NCBI GenBank assembly: GCA_013289835.1
Contig: JABCZG010000009.1
Location: 102,053-166,052, forward strand
DNA from: Acidobacteriota bacterium
GTDB lineage: Bacteria > Acidobacteriota > Terriglobia > Acidiferrales > UBA7541
DNA: 64,000 bases
Reading direction: 5' to 3'
The notes beneath the pieces were generated by a model. That model ran no database searches, was not told where the DNA came from, and saw nothing but the letters and a program-made list of their open reading frames with translations. Positions within the stretch are counted from its first letter, which is position 1. Each line of letters begins with the position of its first letter. The position numbers and the translations under genes were made by a program. Below, one piece after another: positions 18,871 through 28,570 of the stretch.

Positions 18871-19188
18871 CTAACTCGCAGCGGGTCCCTCCGGCTTCTT
18901 CCTCAATCCCACGTATGCCGCACCGATGAGCGCATATATCCCAGCATTGGCCAGTCCAACGACCGCCCATAAAACATAAAAGCCGACCGTACCCACCTCA
19001 GCAGCTTCGAAAAACCAGACGAACACCGGTGCAAGCAGGAGAGATGCGGGGCACAGAAGAACACCGGCCGCCACCAACGAATAATTTGGTGACGAGGAAT
19101 CCGCCGCGAACTGCATCATCATAACTACCGCAGCGCTCGCCAAGCCCAACAGTGCAAACCGGAAGATAGTTCGCCAATCTTTGTCCAT
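18871..19188 (-). CDS. Small three-helix membrane protein, unknown function
   Basis: 105 residues with hydrophobic segments at about 10-28 (FALLGLASAAVVMMMQF), 37-60 (SLVAAGVLLCPASLLLAPVF) and 68-93 (VGFYVLWAVVGLANAGIYAL). The tail is basic and Pro-rich. It sits between scpB and the second pseudouridine synthase on the same strand. I do not recognise the family. The placement could be incidental. Confidence 0.6.
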   Translation of the reverse strand: MDKDWRTIFRFALLGLASAAVVMMMQFAADSSSPNYSLVAAGVLLCPASLLLAPVFVWFFEAAEVGTVGFYVLWAVVGLANAGIYALIGAAYVGLRKKPEGPAAS

Positions 19189-19210
19189 GCGACCCTACAG
19201 ACTCGCAGCT

Positions 19211-19266
19211 CGTTCTCTGTGGCCTATGTGCTCCGATCTCTGCGATCTCTGTGATAAATCTTTTCC
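19211..19266 (+). repeat. Dispersed CTCTGTG-type repeat, copy 4 (intergenic)
   Basis: cgttctctgtggcctatgtg, then ctccgatctctgcgatctct and gtgataaatcttttccc, between scpB and the small membrane protein gene. Confidence 0.7.
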
Positions 19267-20016
19267 CTACTCGCCGGCTGCCGTGGACTTCACGGATGGC
19301 GGGTCTTCATCTAGTTGGCCGGAGGGCATACCTTCGGAAGTTGCCAAAGCCTCGTGTTCACGTTCTGCTTCTGCCTCGGCTAGGTCTTCCCCGACGTGGG
19401 CGATGGCGTCCGAGGGAGTTTCATGCGAATGATCGCCTATCGCGGACTCATCCACCGGCGCGAAACCCTCATCGCTCCCCAGCGCTTCCCGAGCTAGCGC
19501 TTCAAATTCCTTCAAGCTCGGGAGTTCTTCCAGATCGCTCAACCCGAAGCGCATCAGAAATTCTTTCGACGTCTTGTACAGAATTGGCCGGCCCATGACT
19601 TCCTTGCGCCCTGCCGTGGTAATCAGGTGCTTGTCCAGCAACGTGCCGATGACGCCCGCGGTGTTCACGCCGCGAATCTCCGAAATTTCCGGCGACGTTA
19701 CGGGCTGTTTGTAGGCAATCACCGCCAGCGTCTCCAGCGCGGGCATGGACAGCCTCAGCGGCGGCCGCAGACTCTTGATGAAGCGCCGCACCACGTCATG
19801 CTGCTGCGGCTTGGTGTACAGTTTGTATCCGCCGGCCACCGCGCGAATCTCGATGCCGCGGTCTTCTCCGGCGTAACTCGCCACCAGCTCATCGAGCGAC
19901 GACTGTACGGCCAGCTTCTCTTCGCCGAGCGCTCGCGTCAGTTGCTCGAGCGTTGCCGGCTCGTCTGCTGCATAAATAATCGCTTCCAGTGCCGCTCTTC
20001 TCTCTTCGTTTGTCAT
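19267..20016 (-). CDS. scpB: Segregation and condensation protein B
   Basis: Winged-helix accessory subunit of the SMC-ScpAB chromosome-organising complex. It has 249 residues. The core (1-185) shows ALEAIIYAADEPATLEQL, LSMPALETLAVIAYKQPVT, EIRGVNTAGVIGTLLDKHLI and GRPILYKTSKEFL, all typical. An acidic tail of about 60 residues (rich in Glu/Asp) is longer than in the average ScpB. It follows scpA with an 85-base spacer that holds a repeat copy. Confidence 0.96.
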   Translation of the reverse strand: MTNEERRAALEAIIYAADEPATLEQLTRALGEEKLAVQSSLDELVASYAGEDRGIEIRAVAGGYKLYTKPQQHDVVRRFIKSLRPPLRLSMPALETLAVIAYKQPVTSPEISEIRGVNTAGVIGTLLDKHLITTAGRKEVMGRPILYKTSKEFLMRFGLSDLEELPSLKEFEALAREALGSDEGFAPVDESAIGDHSHETPSDAIAHVGEDLAEAEAEREHEALATSEGMPSGQLDEDPPSVKSTAAGE

Positions 20017-20027
20017 CCGGTCTTCTC

Positions 20028-20086
20028 TTCTGCGCGAATTCTCTGTCTACTCTGCGTTTCCGCGTCAAGCTTTCTTGTTTTCTCTC
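20028..20086 (+). repeat. Dispersed CTCTGTG-type repeat, copy 5 (scpA-scpB spacer)
   Basis: tcttctgcgcgaattctctg, then tctactctgcgtttccgc and a T-rich end. A diverged copy of the family, lying between scpA and scpB. Confidence 0.55.
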
Positions 20087-20101
20087 GCTCCTCACCACTC
20101 C

Positions 20102-20881
20102 CTACTTGTATTCCTCATCAATCTGCTTGATCCCGCCTGCTTCATCAAACACCAGATCAAACATCTTGTGCTTGCGCACCATAATTTCTCCGAATTGCTT
20201 TTCTTGCACCAGCGCTACCGCCTGGAGCTTTACCATTTCGAGGACCGCCAGGAACGCCACGATCATGGCGTGCCGTGAAGGACAAGCCTCAAAAAACTGA
20301 ATCAGATTCACTGAGCTATCAGCACTGGCCAGAATCTGCGCGCGCAACGCCGCAATCATCTGCGCCACGGTAAACTCTTCGTGCCGCAGTTCGATGCGCG
20401 AAACTTCTTTCTTCCGCTCCAGCACCTGCTGGAACACTTTCACCAAATCCACCAGCGAAACCACCAAGTCGCCCTCGGTCCCTTCGTCGTTGTAGAGCGA
20501 CTTGTCCGGCTTGGACCACACGTTCTCTTCAATCTGCTGTTTCTGATACAAAAGCTGCGCCGCATTCTTGAACTTCTCGTGCTCCACCAATCGCTGCACC
20601 AGATCCGCGCGAGGATCCTCCTGCTCTTCCGGCCCCGCCAACGGATCTGGCGGCAGCAGCATCTTCGACTTGATGTAAATCAGCGTGGCCGCCATATAAA
20701 TAAATTCCGAGGAGACATCCACGTCCAACTCTTCCAGCTTGTGCAGATAATCCAGATATTGCGCCGTGATTTTCGAAATCTGGATGTCGTGAATACTCAT
20801 CTTCTGCTGCTTGATCAGATCCAAGAGCAGGTCCAGCGGCCCTTCATACATCGGGATGTTGATTTTGTATGGCGTCGCCAT
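20102..20881 (-). CDS. scpA: Segregation and condensation protein A (kleisin)
   Basis: Bacterial kleisin that bridges SMC heads. It has 259 residues. The N-terminal motif is YEGPLDLLLDLIKQQKMSI and the next block is YLDYLHKLEELDVDVSSEFI with IYIKSKMLLPPDP. The C-terminal winged-helix part is VAFLAVLEMVKLQAVALVQEKQFGEI. Order trpS-scpA-scpB-pseudouridine synthase on one strand suggests a shared transcript. Confidence 0.96.
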   Translation of the reverse strand: MATPYKINIPMYEGPLDLLLDLIKQQKMSIHDIQISKITAQYLDYLHKLEELDVDVSSEFIYMAATLIYIKSKMLLPPDPLAGPEEQEDPRADLVQRLVEHEKFKNAAQLLYQKQQIEENVWSKPDKSLYNDEGTEGDLVVSLVDLVKVFQQVLERKKEVSRIELRHEEFTVAQMIAALRAQILASADSSVNLIQFFEACPSRHAMIVAFLAVLEMVKLQAVALVQEKQFGEIMVRKHKMFDLVFDEAGGIKQIDEEYK

Positions 20882-20990
20882 TTTGGAGTTCTCAGTCCTC
20901 AGTTTTCAGTTCCCAGTAAGAAGCAGAACGTTCTGCTTAGAGCCTGCGTGCGCAAACGGAAGAGGCACCACAGCTGCTTCGTCTCTTCTC

Positions 20991-22274
20991 CTAGGCCTTT
21001 GCTGCTGCACCGCTAATCTCATCTCGTTTCTTCTTCCACCCGAAGACTGCTTCCCTTACTCGCTCCATTGTTCCTTGCGCCACCACGCGCGCCTTCTTTG
21101 ATCCCGCATCCAAAAGCTCCAATACTTGCTTTGGGTTCTTTTCGTATTTCACTCGACGCTCGCGGACTGGCGCAATCCACTTGATCAAATTTTCGGCCAT
21201 CGCGGCTTTGCACTCGATGCAGCCGATCCCTGCGGTCGTACAGCCTTGCCGCACCCACTCCAGCCGCCCCGGCTCTTCCGCCGAGAACAGTTTATGCCAG
21301 TCATACACGGGACACACGTCCGGATTTCCCGGATCCGTCCGCCGCTTCCGCGCCGGATCGGTCACCATCACCTTCGTCTTCGCCCGAATGTCCGCGTCGC
21401 TCTCACTCAACGTGATCGCATTCCCATAACTCTTCGACATCTTCCGCCCATCGAGCCCCGGTATCCTCGGCGTCTGGGTCAGCATCACTTGCGGCTCTTC
21501 GAGAACGTCAGCGATGCCTAACTGTTCCCTTAGTTCTGGGGCCGATTCGATTTGTTTTAGAAAATTCTGATGACCAATACTCGCAGCCCAAACCTTCACA
21601 CACGAAGCAAACTCTTCGTAAGTATAAACCGGTGCTCCAAAACCAGCGCCTGTCGATTCCACCATGTCACGGAGAGCTGCGTTCAGATTATGGGCGCTCA
21701 AAACGGTCCTGTTCATCCAGAAGCCATTATGGAAATTAAACTTGCGGACAATCTCCCGGGAAATCTCCACATGCGAAACCTGGTCCTCCCCTACCGGCAC
21801 AATTAGTGCAGCTCCGGGCTTGCTGTAAATCACAATGTCCGCCGTCTGCAGCACCGGATATCCCAGGAACCCGTAATTATGCAGGTCCTTATCCTTGACG
21901 TTTTCTAGCGCCTCCTTGTACGTGGGGACTCGCTCCAGCCAGCCCAGTGGGGTCACCATAGACAGCAGCAGATGCAACTCCGCATGCTCCGGAACGGCCG
22001 ACTGCAGAAAGAGGACGCTCTTTGCGGGATCGAGGCCTGCCGCCAGATAGTCGATCATGATTTGGATGGTGTTCTCGGCCACCCCGGACGTATCCGCGTA
22101 GTCGCTGGTCAGGGCATGCCAATCGGCGATGAAGTAGAAGCACTCGTAGGTTGGGTCATTTTGTAACCGCACCCAATTCTGCAGCGCGCCAAAATAATGA
22201 CCAATATGCAGGCGTCCCGTGGGGCGCATCCCGCTCAAAACCCTGCTCTTCTTCGCTTCAGCCCCGGTTCCCAA
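20991..22274 (-). CDS. trpS: Tryptophanyl-tRNA synthetase with 4Fe-4S Cys motif and an internal insertion
   Basis: Class Ic synthetase charging tRNA-Trp. It has 427 residues against about 330 in E. coli. The HIGH signature is at 23-26 (RLHIGHYFG) and KMSKS at 278-282 (GRKMSKSYGN). Between FN at 179-180 and EPQVMLTQTP at 260 there is an extra segment of about 75-80 residues not found in the common enzyme. Cys321, 345, 352 and 355 form C-x23-C-x6-C-x2-C, close to the 4Fe-4S motif known from Thermotoga TrpRS, where the cluster sits near the anticodon site. The start overlaps the preceding gene by 17 bases. Confidence 0.95.
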   Translation of the reverse strand: MGTGAEAKKSRVLSGMRPTGRLHIGHYFGALQNWVRLQNDPTYECFYFIADWHALTSDYADTSGVAENTIQIMIDYLAAGLDPAKSVLFLQSAVPEHAELHLLLSMVTPLGWLERVPTYKEALENVKDKDLHNYGFLGYPVLQTADIVIYSKPGAALIVPVGEDQVSHVEISREIVRKFNFHNGFWMNRTVLSAHNLNAALRDMVESTGAGFGAPVYTYEEFASCVKVWAASIGHQNFLKQIESAPELREQLGIADVLEEPQVMLTQTPRIPGLDGRKMSKSYGNAITLSESDADIRAKTKVMVTDPARKRRTDPGNPDVCPVYDWHKLFSAEEPGRLEWVRQGCTTAGIGCIECKAAMAENLIKWIAPVRERRVKYEKNPKQVLELLDAGSKKARVVAQGTMERVREAVFGWKKKRDEISGAAAKA

Positions 22275-22722
22275 TTCCAGGCTCCCCTTCCTCGCCGCTT
22301 TTGTTTCGATCCTTCATCTCTGCATCAAATCGTTTTTCGAGGTCTTGTACGAACTTCATCCGTTCGATCGCTTTTTCGCCCGTGAGCTCAATCACTCCTT
22401 GGTTAAGCATCGCCATCACGGCTTTGCCCCAGTCCGCGCGGGGGTCATCCAGCGCCGCATAGACCGCGCTAGAATCCGCGTCGGCATCGCAGATTGGCCG
22501 AATCACCGTATTCATCGCCACTTCGGCGGCCTCCAGTAGTCGGGCATATTCCTGCGAGTCTCTTTTTGCGAGGACGAACGCCATGGCGTGCCCTTGAGCG
22601 GCTATGAATTCAAACCGCTTCATGAGTTGCCGGACAGCGTCACGAGCTTCCGCATCGTTAACCATAAGGCCTGCCAACTGCCACCAATCTGCGCTCTCTG
22701 TGTTAAATTCTTTTTGCTTCAC
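22258..22722 (-). CDS. Hypothetical helical protein upstream of trpS
   Basis: 154 residues from a GTG at 22722; an ATG at 22665 (MVNDAEARD) is an alternative. The first dozen residues (KQKEFNTESAD) are translated from a copy of the dispersed repeat, which favours the later start. The rest is a charged helical protein (AVRQLMKRFEFIAAQGHAMAF, LLEAAEVAMNTVIRP) with a basic, Gly-rich tail. No family is recognised. Its end overlaps the trpS start by 17 bases, suggesting co-translation. Confidence 0.55.
   Translation of the reverse strand: MKQKEFNTESADWWQLAGLMVNDAEARDAVRQLMKRFEFIAAQGHAMAFVLAKRDSQEYARLLEAAEVAMNTVIRPICDADADSSAVYAALDDPRADWGKAVMAMLNQGVIELTGEKAIERMKFVQDLEKRFDAEMKDRNKSGEEGEPGIGNRG
22691..22717 (+). 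repeat. Dispersed CTCTGTG-type repeat, copy 6 (short)
   Basis: gcgctctctgtgttaaattc followed by tttttgc, the core and T-rich end of the family. It overlaps the possible 5' end of the hypothetical gene on the other strand. Confidence 0.7.
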
Positions 22723-22723
22723 C

Positions 22724-22753
22724 CAAAAACCGAACAGGCAGGAGTGCCTGTTC
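22724..22753 (-). terminator. Probable terminator of the acyl-CoA dehydrogenase gene
   Basis: On the minus strand a 9-bp perfect stem (GAACAGGCA with TGCCTGTTC, 4-base loop) is followed by GG and five T. It begins a few bases after the stop codon of the acyl-CoA dehydrogenase gene. Confidence 0.7.
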
Positions 22754-22756
22754 TAC

Positions 22757-23905
22757 TCAAACCCTCGCTAGCAGCTCGCGCGCAATGATCATGCGCTGGA
22801 CCTCGCTGGTTCCCTCATAGATGGTAATCACGCGGGCGTCGCGGTACATGCGCTCGACATTCGTTTCGCGCGAGTATCCCACGCTGCCATGGACCTGGAC
22901 CGCCTTATACACCACGCGGTTGGCCATTTCGCTAGCGTAAAGCTTGGCTTTGGAAGCACTTGCACCGACTTTTGTGGGATGGGCGTCTTTCAGCCACGCC
23001 GCGTAATGCGTCAGGCCACGCGCCGCCTCGATCTCCGTTTGCATGTCCGCAATCATCCACTGAATGGCCTGAAAATCGGCAATCTTCTTTCCAAAGGCCC
23101 CGCGCTGCTTGGCGTACTTCACCGTTTCTTCCAAGGCCCCTTGCGCCAGCCCGACTGCCTGCGCCGCAATGCCAATGCGGCCGCCATCCAAGGCGCTCAA
23201 GGCAATTTTCAGCCCTTGGCCCTCTTCGCCGAGGCGATTCTCGACCGGCACGGCGCAGTCATTCAGTAAGATTTCCACCGACGGGGACGACCGCTGGCCC
23301 ATTTTGTCTTCATGCCGCCCCACGCGAAACCCCGAGGACCCCGGCTCGACCAGAAACGCGCTAATACCCTTCCCGCCAGCCGAGGGATCGGTCTTGGCAA
23401 AAATGAGGAGCACCCCCGCCACGCTGCCGTTGGTGACCCAGGTTTTGGTGCCATTGAGCCTGTAGCAATCACCAACGCGAACGGCTCGCGCCTGAATTCC
23501 GGCCGCATCGGAGCCCGCGGCAGGCTCCGTCAGGCAAAACGCACCGAGCGTTTCGCCTGTGGCCATGCGGCGCAGATACTTTTTCTTCTGCGCTTCCGTG
23601 CCGAACAGCAGCAGCGGCACTTGCACCGCTGAATTGGTCACACCAATGGCCGTGGACATGGCGGTGAAAACGCGCGCAACTTCCTCCAGCATCAGGACAT
23701 AGGAAACGGTGTCCAGCCCCGGGCCGCCCCATTCTTCGGGCATGAGCATCCCGCAGCAGCCCATTTCGCCGAGTTTGTGGATGGCCTCGGCGGGAAATCT
23801 CTCCGCTCTTTCCATTTCCTTGACGACGGGGCGCACCTCCGCTTCCATGAATTGGCGGACGGTATCGCGAATCAGTTTTTGGTGGTCGTTGAGTGAAAAA
23901 TCCAT
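22757..23905 (-). CDS. Acyl-CoA dehydrogenase
   Basis: FAD enzyme of fatty-acid or branched-chain acyl-CoA oxidation. It has 382 residues from the ATG at 23905 (MDFSLNDHQKLIRDTVRQF); the frame runs to 24007 but that extension does not fit the family. Motifs: FCLTEPAAGSDAAGIQARAV, the TKTWVTNG strand, ERMYRDARVITIYEGTSEVQ (catalytic Glu in IYEG) and QRMIIARELL. Short- or medium-chain specificity cannot be fixed. It is divergent from the histidine kinase gene. Confidence 0.95.
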   Translation of the reverse strand: MDFSLNDHQKLIRDTVRQFMEAEVRPVVKEMERAERFPAEAIHKLGEMGCCGMLMPEEWGGPGLDTVSYVLMLEEVARVFTAMSTAIGVTNSAVQVPLLLFGTEAQKKKYLRRMATGETLGAFCLTEPAAGSDAAGIQARAVRVGDCYRLNGTKTWVTNGSVAGVLLIFAKTDPSAGGKGISAFLVEPGSSGFRVGRHEDKMGQRSSPSVEILLNDCAVPVENRLGEEGQGLKIALSALDGGRIGIAAQAVGLAQGALEETVKYAKQRGAFGKKIADFQAIQWMIADMQTEIEAARGLTHYAAWLKDAHPTKVGASASKAKLYASEMANRVVYKAVQVHGSVGYSRETNVERMYRDARVITIYEGTSEVQRMIIARELLARV

Positions 23906-24090
23906 CGCGTCAGGTGTACGACTCCGGCCCGGCGGAGGCAGCGCAAGAAGTGTACACGCGATGCTAACATACCGGGCAACACGCGCCAATTGAGGAAGCC
24001 GCGCCAAACCGCGAATAGTGCAGAATAAAGCGGTACCCCGAAACAGTAGAAATAATAGGAAGCACCGCTGACGGTGGGCAGGACTCGGCC

Positions 24091-26850
24091 TTGGAACGAA
24101 AACATCGCCACTTGACCCTGAGCCAGAAACTGTTCGGCGTGGTGTCTCTGTTCACCGCGATCGTTATTTTTGCATTTTTTCTGGCGACGTTTCGGTCCGC
24201 GATTCTCTCTTCGGAACGCAGTTACATCGAGGGAGAAAGCGATTGGTCGAAAGCGCAAAAGGAAGCGGTGATTGAGCTGGAGCAGTACGCTGCTTTCGGC
24301 GCGCAAAAGGATTATCAGGCCTATTTGAGCGCGATTCAGGTTCCGCTCGGGGATAAGTTCGCGCGGCTGGAACTTGGCAAGCCCTCGCCGGACATGAAAG
24401 TGGTGTATCAGGAATTCGAAAGGGCGCACGTCCGTCCCGAAGACGTTCGAAGCATCTTGCGATTTTACGGGTGGTTTCACGGGTATGCATTCATGCAACG
24501 GGCGATCGCGCATTGGACAGCGGCCGATCAAGAGATCGACAACCTCACCGAATTCGGCGACCAGTTACACGCCGAGCGACTCCTGGAACATCCAAATCCA
24601 GAAAAGATGAGGGACATACTCGAGAAGGTCGAGGCCTGCGACTCCCGGCTTACGCTGCTGGAGAATCAGTTCACTAACGCCCTGGTCGCGGGCGACCAGA
24701 AAGTTCGCGGATTTCTCAACGTTCTTACACTCGGAAGCAGCGTGCTGCTGCTGGTTCTCGGAATTGGCACGTCACGCTACTTGTTGCGAACCTTGCAGCG
24801 CTCCGAAGAAAATTACCGGCGACTCTTCGATTCTGCCAGCGACGCCATCGTGATCGTGGACTACGAGTCGGGCACGGTGCTGGAAGCGAACGCTCGCGCC
24901 GGAGATTTCCTGAGAATCCCGTCGGAACGCCTGGCCGGACTGCCGGAAGCAAATCTTTTCCCGACGGGCGAGGAAGAACGCTACCGCGAACTTTTTCGCG
25001 CGGGGCTTTCGAGCGGCGAGGCCCAGAGCGCGCAATTGAAACTGCGGCGAGGCGACGGGCGCGCGGTGGAAGTGGATGCGCGAGTCCGCTTGATTGAGCT
25101 GGATAACCCGCGCCAGCGCGTCATTTTGGCGATCTTTCGCGATTCGAGCGAAGTCAAACGGCTCAATCGCGCGCTGCTGGCACTGAGCCGGTGCAATCAG
25201 GAACTGGTGCGCGGCAGCAACGAGCAGGAGCTGCTCGAAAAAATTTGCCAGATTATTGTGAATACCGGCGGGTATCGCATGGCGTGGGTGGGCGTGCCGG
25301 AGGACGATGAAGAGAAAACCATTCGAGTTGCCGCGCAGAGCGGCGATACCGGAGGTTATCTTCAGTCCATTCGGGTTTCCTGGGCGGATACGCCTGCTGG
25401 ACGCGGCCCCGTGGGAACGGCAATCCGGAAGGGTGAAATCTGCGCAATTCCCAATATGCTGAAGGATCCACGCTACGCGCCGTGGGCCAAGCAAGCGGCC
25501 GCAGAGAAATTTCTATCGGCCATCTCCCTCCCACTTTCCGGGGACCAGAGTGTCATCGGGGCTCTGAGTATCTACTCCGAAGAAGAAGATGTCTTCGACG
25601 CCGAGGAAGTGGCACTCCTTAAGGAGCTTGCGACCAATCTTGCGTATGGCATTTCGACGCTGCGAATCCGTTCGGAACATGAACGCGCGGAGACGGAGGT
25701 TCATTCACTGGAGGAACAGCTTCGCCAGGCGCAAAAAATGGAGTCGCTGGGGCGGCTGGCGGGAGGAGTGGCGCACGACTTCAACAATCTCTTGACGGTG
25801 ATTCGCGGATACGCGGAGCTGGCCCTGCCTCCCAAGCAAGAAAACGGGGAGCTGCGGCGCAAGATCACGGAGATTATGAAGAGTTCGGACCGCGCGCAGG
25901 CGCTGGTGAGCCAGTTGCTGGCGTTCAGCCGCAAGCAGATTCTTAAGCCCACGGTCCTGGACCTCAATCAGGTGGTGGCGGAGATTTCGGAAGTGCTTCC
26001 CCGTTTGATCGGCGAAGACGTCAGCATTGTGGTGCGGCCCGGCGCCAATCTGCGGAGAATCAAAGCGGATCCCAACCAGATGCAGCAGGTGCTGCTAAAT
26101 CTGGCGGTGAATGCGCGGGATGCGATGCCGAATGGCGGGACGCTCAGTTTTCTCACAGAGAATTCGCCGATGCCCGTGGGATCGAGATTCGAAAAGATCG
26201 TCGAGGGAGTGCTGCTGACGGTTAGCGATACAGGCAGCGGCATCGCGCCGGAACTCCAACCGCGCATTTTTGAACCTTTTTTCACTACCAAGGTGCGCGG
26301 CAAGGGGACAGGCCTTGGTCTGGCGATGGTTTACGGAACGGTGTCGCAGAGCGGCGGACGGATTGAAGTGGAGTCCGCGGTCGGCAAAGGCACGACGTTC
26401 AAACTCTTTTTCCCACCCACCGATGAGCAGGTTGCAGCTTTCTCACGGGAAAGCCGAATGCCAATGCCTGGGGCAGGAGGAGAAACCATTCTGCTGGTCG
26501 AAGACGAGCCCAGCTTGCGGGAACTGATCAGCGACTATCTTGGCAACGCGGGTTTTACTTTGGTCACGGCGAAGAACGGTTCGGATGGGCTGGCCAAGGC
26601 CAAAGCGCATGCTGGGCCGATCCATCTGGTGATCACCGATGTCGTGATGCCTGGGATGGGCGGGCGCGAGTTGGCGGACCAGCTGAAAGCCTCTCATCCA
26701 GAGACACCGGTTCTCTTCATGTCGGGGTATGCGGATGACGCGGCCATTCAGCGCGTCATCTCCGAGCGCACCGACCACTATATCGAGAAACCGTTTGAGT
26801 TGAATTCGCTGGCGCGGAAAGTGCGAGAAGTGCTTTCGAACGGCAGCTAG
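24091..26850 (+). CDS. Membrane hybrid sensor histidine kinase (sensor-PAS-GAF-HisKA-HATPase-REC)
   Basis: 919 residues from a TTG codon. Order: first membrane helix (~15-35), a periplasmic helical sensor, second helix (~212-230, [17 protein letters not shown]), a PAS domain (~240-350, [20 protein letters not shown]), a GAF domain (~375-520), a coiled coil, the HisKA box with phospho-His near 563 ([17 protein letters not shown]), a HATPase domain ([22 protein letters not shown]), and a receiver domain with phospho-Asp near 850 ([11 protein letters not shown]) and conserved Lys (IEKPFE). The class is that of kinases with an attached receiver and no output domain. It is followed by a convergent LytTR regulator gene. 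Confidence 0.94.
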   Translation: MERKHRHLTLSQKLFGVVSLFTAIVIFAFFLATFRSAILSSERSYIEGESDWSKAQKEAVIELEQYAAFGAQKDYQAYLSAIQVPLGDKFARLELGKPSPDMKVVYQEFERAHVRPEDVRSILRFYGWFHGYAFMQRAIAHWTAADQEIDNLTEFGDQLHAERLLEHPNPEKMRDILEKVEACDSRLTLLENQFTNALVAGDQKVRGFLNVLTLGSSVLLLVLGIGTSRYLLRTLQRSEENYRRLFDSASDAIVIVDYESGTVLEANARAGDFLRIPSERLAGLPEANLFPTGEEERYRELFRAGLSSGEAQSAQLKLRRGDGRAVEVDARVRLIELDNPRQRVILAIFRDSSEVKRLNRALLALSRCNQELVRGSNEQELLEKICQIIVNTGGYRMAWVGVPEDDEEKTIRVAAQSGDTGGYLQSIRVSWADTPAGRGPVGTAIRKGEICAIPNMLKDPRYAPWAKQAAAEKFLSAISLPLSGDQSVIGALSIYSEEEDVFDAEEVALLKELATNLAYGISTLRIRSEHERAETEVHSLEEQLRQAQKMESLGRLAGGVAHDFNNLLTVIRGYAELALPPKQENGELRRKITEIMKSSDRAQALVSQLLAFSRKQILKPTVLDLNQVVAEISEVLPRLIGEDVSIVVRPGANLRRIKADPNQMQQVLLNLAVNARDAMPNGGTLSFLTENSPMPVGSRFEKIVEGVLLTVSDTGSGIAPELQPRIFEPFFTTKVRGKGTGLGLAMVYGTVSQSGGRIEVESAVGKGTTFKLFFPPTDEQVAAFSRESRMPMPGAGGETILLVEDEPSLRELISDYLGNAGFTLVTAKNGSDGLAKAKAHAGPIHLVITDVVMPGMGGRELADQLKASHPETPVLFMSGYADDAAIQRVISERTDHYIEKPFELNSLARKVREVLSNGS

Positions 26851-26860
26851 GCGTTCGTGC

Positions 26861-27640
26861 CTACAGCTTGAATAGTTCGCGCAGGCGCTTGGTTTGGGCG
26901 CGGCTTACGGGGATTTGGGTCTGCTTCTTGTCGTTCATTTTGAGCAGGTAGCTGGATTTGAACCACGGGACGACTTCCTTAATGTGATGGATGTTCACGA
27001 GGTAGGAGCGGTGGGGGCGCCAGAAGGATTCGGAATCGAGTGCGTCGGTCAATTCCTCCAAAGTGCGGTAGTTGGAGGAGCCTTCGGCCTCGCGCGACGA
27101 TACGGAGATTGCGCCATCGGCGATCGAGGCGAACACCAAGTCTTCCCCGTCAATCAGTAGTAGGCGCTGTTGGGCTTTCAGCAGGAGTTTAATGGGCTGC
27201 GGGGAGGGCTGTTTCGAGGCGCCAAGCTGGCTGACCAGTTGTTCCAGGCGTTCGGTGGGACTGGTTTCCGCTTCGATTTCGCGGCGCGCGCGCTGGATGG
27301 CCTTCGCGATGCGCGATTTGTCGAATGGCTTCAGGACGTAATCCACGGCGTTTACGTCGAAGGCCTGCACCGCGTACTGGTCGAAGGCGGTGGCGAAGAC
27401 CACGTGCGGCATTTTCATTTTGCGTTCGACTAGCTTTTTCAGGACGCCGAAGCCGTCCAGCCCGGGCATCTGGACGTCCAGGAAAACCAAATCCGGCGAA
27501 TGCTCCTTGATCAGCGAAACGGCTTCCACGCCGTTTTTGCCGAGGCCGATGACGTTGACCTCGGGAAAGGCCTTCAAGAGAAAGGCGAGCTCGTCCCGAG
27601 CGGGCTTTTCGTCGTCCACAATGATGGTGTTGATGGCCAT
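26861..27640 (-). CDS. LytTR-type response regulator (LytR/AlgR family)
   Basis: 259 residues. The receiver domain (1-120) has D9/D10 and phospho-acceptor D55 (VFLDVQMPGLDGF) and Lys in LKPFDKSRI. The C-terminal LytTR DNA-binding domain (~150-257) carries FWRPHRSYLVNIHHIKEVVPW and a final VSRAQTKRLRELFKL. It would bind DNA as a dimer and activate or repress genes on phosphorylation. No cognate LytS-type kinase is adjacent; the convergent hybrid kinase is a candidate partner only by position. Confidence 0.94.
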   Translation of the reverse strand: MAINTIIVDDEKPARDELAFLLKAFPEVNVIGLGKNGVEAVSLIKEHSPDLVFLDVQMPGLDGFGVLKKLVERKMKMPHVVFATAFDQYAVQAFDVNAVDYVLKPFDKSRIAKAIQRARREIEAETSPTERLEQLVSQLGASKQPSPQPIKLLLKAQQRLLLIDGEDLVFASIADGAISVSSREAEGSSNYRTLEELTDALDSESFWRPHRSYLVNIHHIKEVVPWFKSSYLLKMNDKKQTQIPVSRAQTKRLRELFKL

Positions 27641-27810
27641 GTTCGATCGCTCGACAGCGCTCGTGAAGCTTTCCTAAGAAATTTTGGTTCAGAAAACGAG
27701 TATAGGCGCACGGTGCGTCTACAAGCAAACGGCGGAGGCCCGGCCCGCGCTGGCGAATTCTCGTATTCCCGGTATGATGCCCCACGAGAAACACGTCGAG
27801 GAAGGCAAAA

Positions 27811-28389
27811 ATGAAGAAATCTTCAGTTAGACAGCCGGCGAAGAAAGCGAAAGTCCTCAGCAGCACGACTCTTTATGAAGGTCCGGTGTTCGGGATCCGC
27901 CGGGACGAAGTCCTCGAGCCAACCGGAGGGCGCACCATGCGCGAGGTCATCACGCATCCGGGTTCCGTCGTGGTGCTCCCTGTTCTTCCGGATGGGCGCA
28001 TCCTGCTGATCCGGCAGTATCGGCACGCGGCCAAACAATACCTGTGGGAACTGGTCGCAGGGCGGATTGACGCCGGGGAAAACCCGCGCGAGGCGGCGGC
28101 GCGCGAACTGATTGAGGAGACAGGGTTTCGCGCCAAGCGATTCCGAGTTTTCCTGGATGTGTTCCCGACGCCGGGGTTCCTGGAGGAGCGGATGTTCATT
28201 CTTCTGGCGGAAGGATTGACGGCGGGCGAAGCGGAGCCGGAAGAAGACGAGAAAATAATTTCCCGTCCGTATAAACCCAAGGAATTGGAAGAAATGATTC
28301 GCGATGGAAAACTGCGCGACGCAAAATCGATTGCTGGAATTTTGTATTATCTGCGTTTTCTCGCCACGGGAAAACGATTTCCCAAGTGA
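27811..28389 (+). CDS. NUDIX hydrolase, ADP-ribose pyrophosphatase type
   Basis: 192 residues with a full Nudix box GRIDAGENPREAAARELIEE followed by TGF. The preceding GSVVVLPVLPDGRILLIRQYRHAAKQYLWE block is the ADP-ribose pyrophosphatase pattern, and a conserved PGFLEERMFILLAEGL follows. The probable reaction is hydrolysis of ADP-ribose or a related nucleoside diphosphate to AMP and a sugar phosphate in the cytoplasm. An AGGAAGG site precedes the ATG. Confidence 0.92.
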   Translation: MKKSSVRQPAKKAKVLSSTTLYEGPVFGIRRDEVLEPTGGRTMREVITHPGSVVVLPVLPDGRILLIRQYRHAAKQYLWELVAGRIDAGENPREAAARELIEETGFRAKRFRVFLDVFPTPGFLEERMFILLAEGLTAGEAEPEEDEKIISRPYKPKELEEMIRDGKLRDAKSIAGILYYLRFLATGKRFPK

Positions 28390-28456
28390 TGTTCATTGAA
28401 TCGTTTCTGTAAACGGATAAAGTCAAGAATCTTTGCTATAAAACGAGAATGTTCTA

Positions 28457-28484
28457 TTGACTCGAACTTCGATTCTGGTACACT
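28457..28484 (+). promoter_or_regulatory. Sigma-70 promoter of the cold-shock gene
   Basis: TTGACT at 28457-28462 and TACACT at 28479-28484, 16 bases apart. The start of transcription would be near 28491, leaving an untranslated leader of about 80 bases before the GTG, which is common for cold-shock genes. Confidence 0.75.
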
Positions 28485-28570
28485 CCGCGCAATTTGTAAT
28501 CATAACGGCGCTGAGAGAGTCCCCCGCCGCTGTGACAAAGATACTTTATGCCTGTCAGGAGGCAATCGAA

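Noticed and set aside
28457..28570. Longer N-terminus for the cold-shock protein
   Set aside because: The frame starts within the -35 box; the GTG at 28571 has a perfect AGGAGG.
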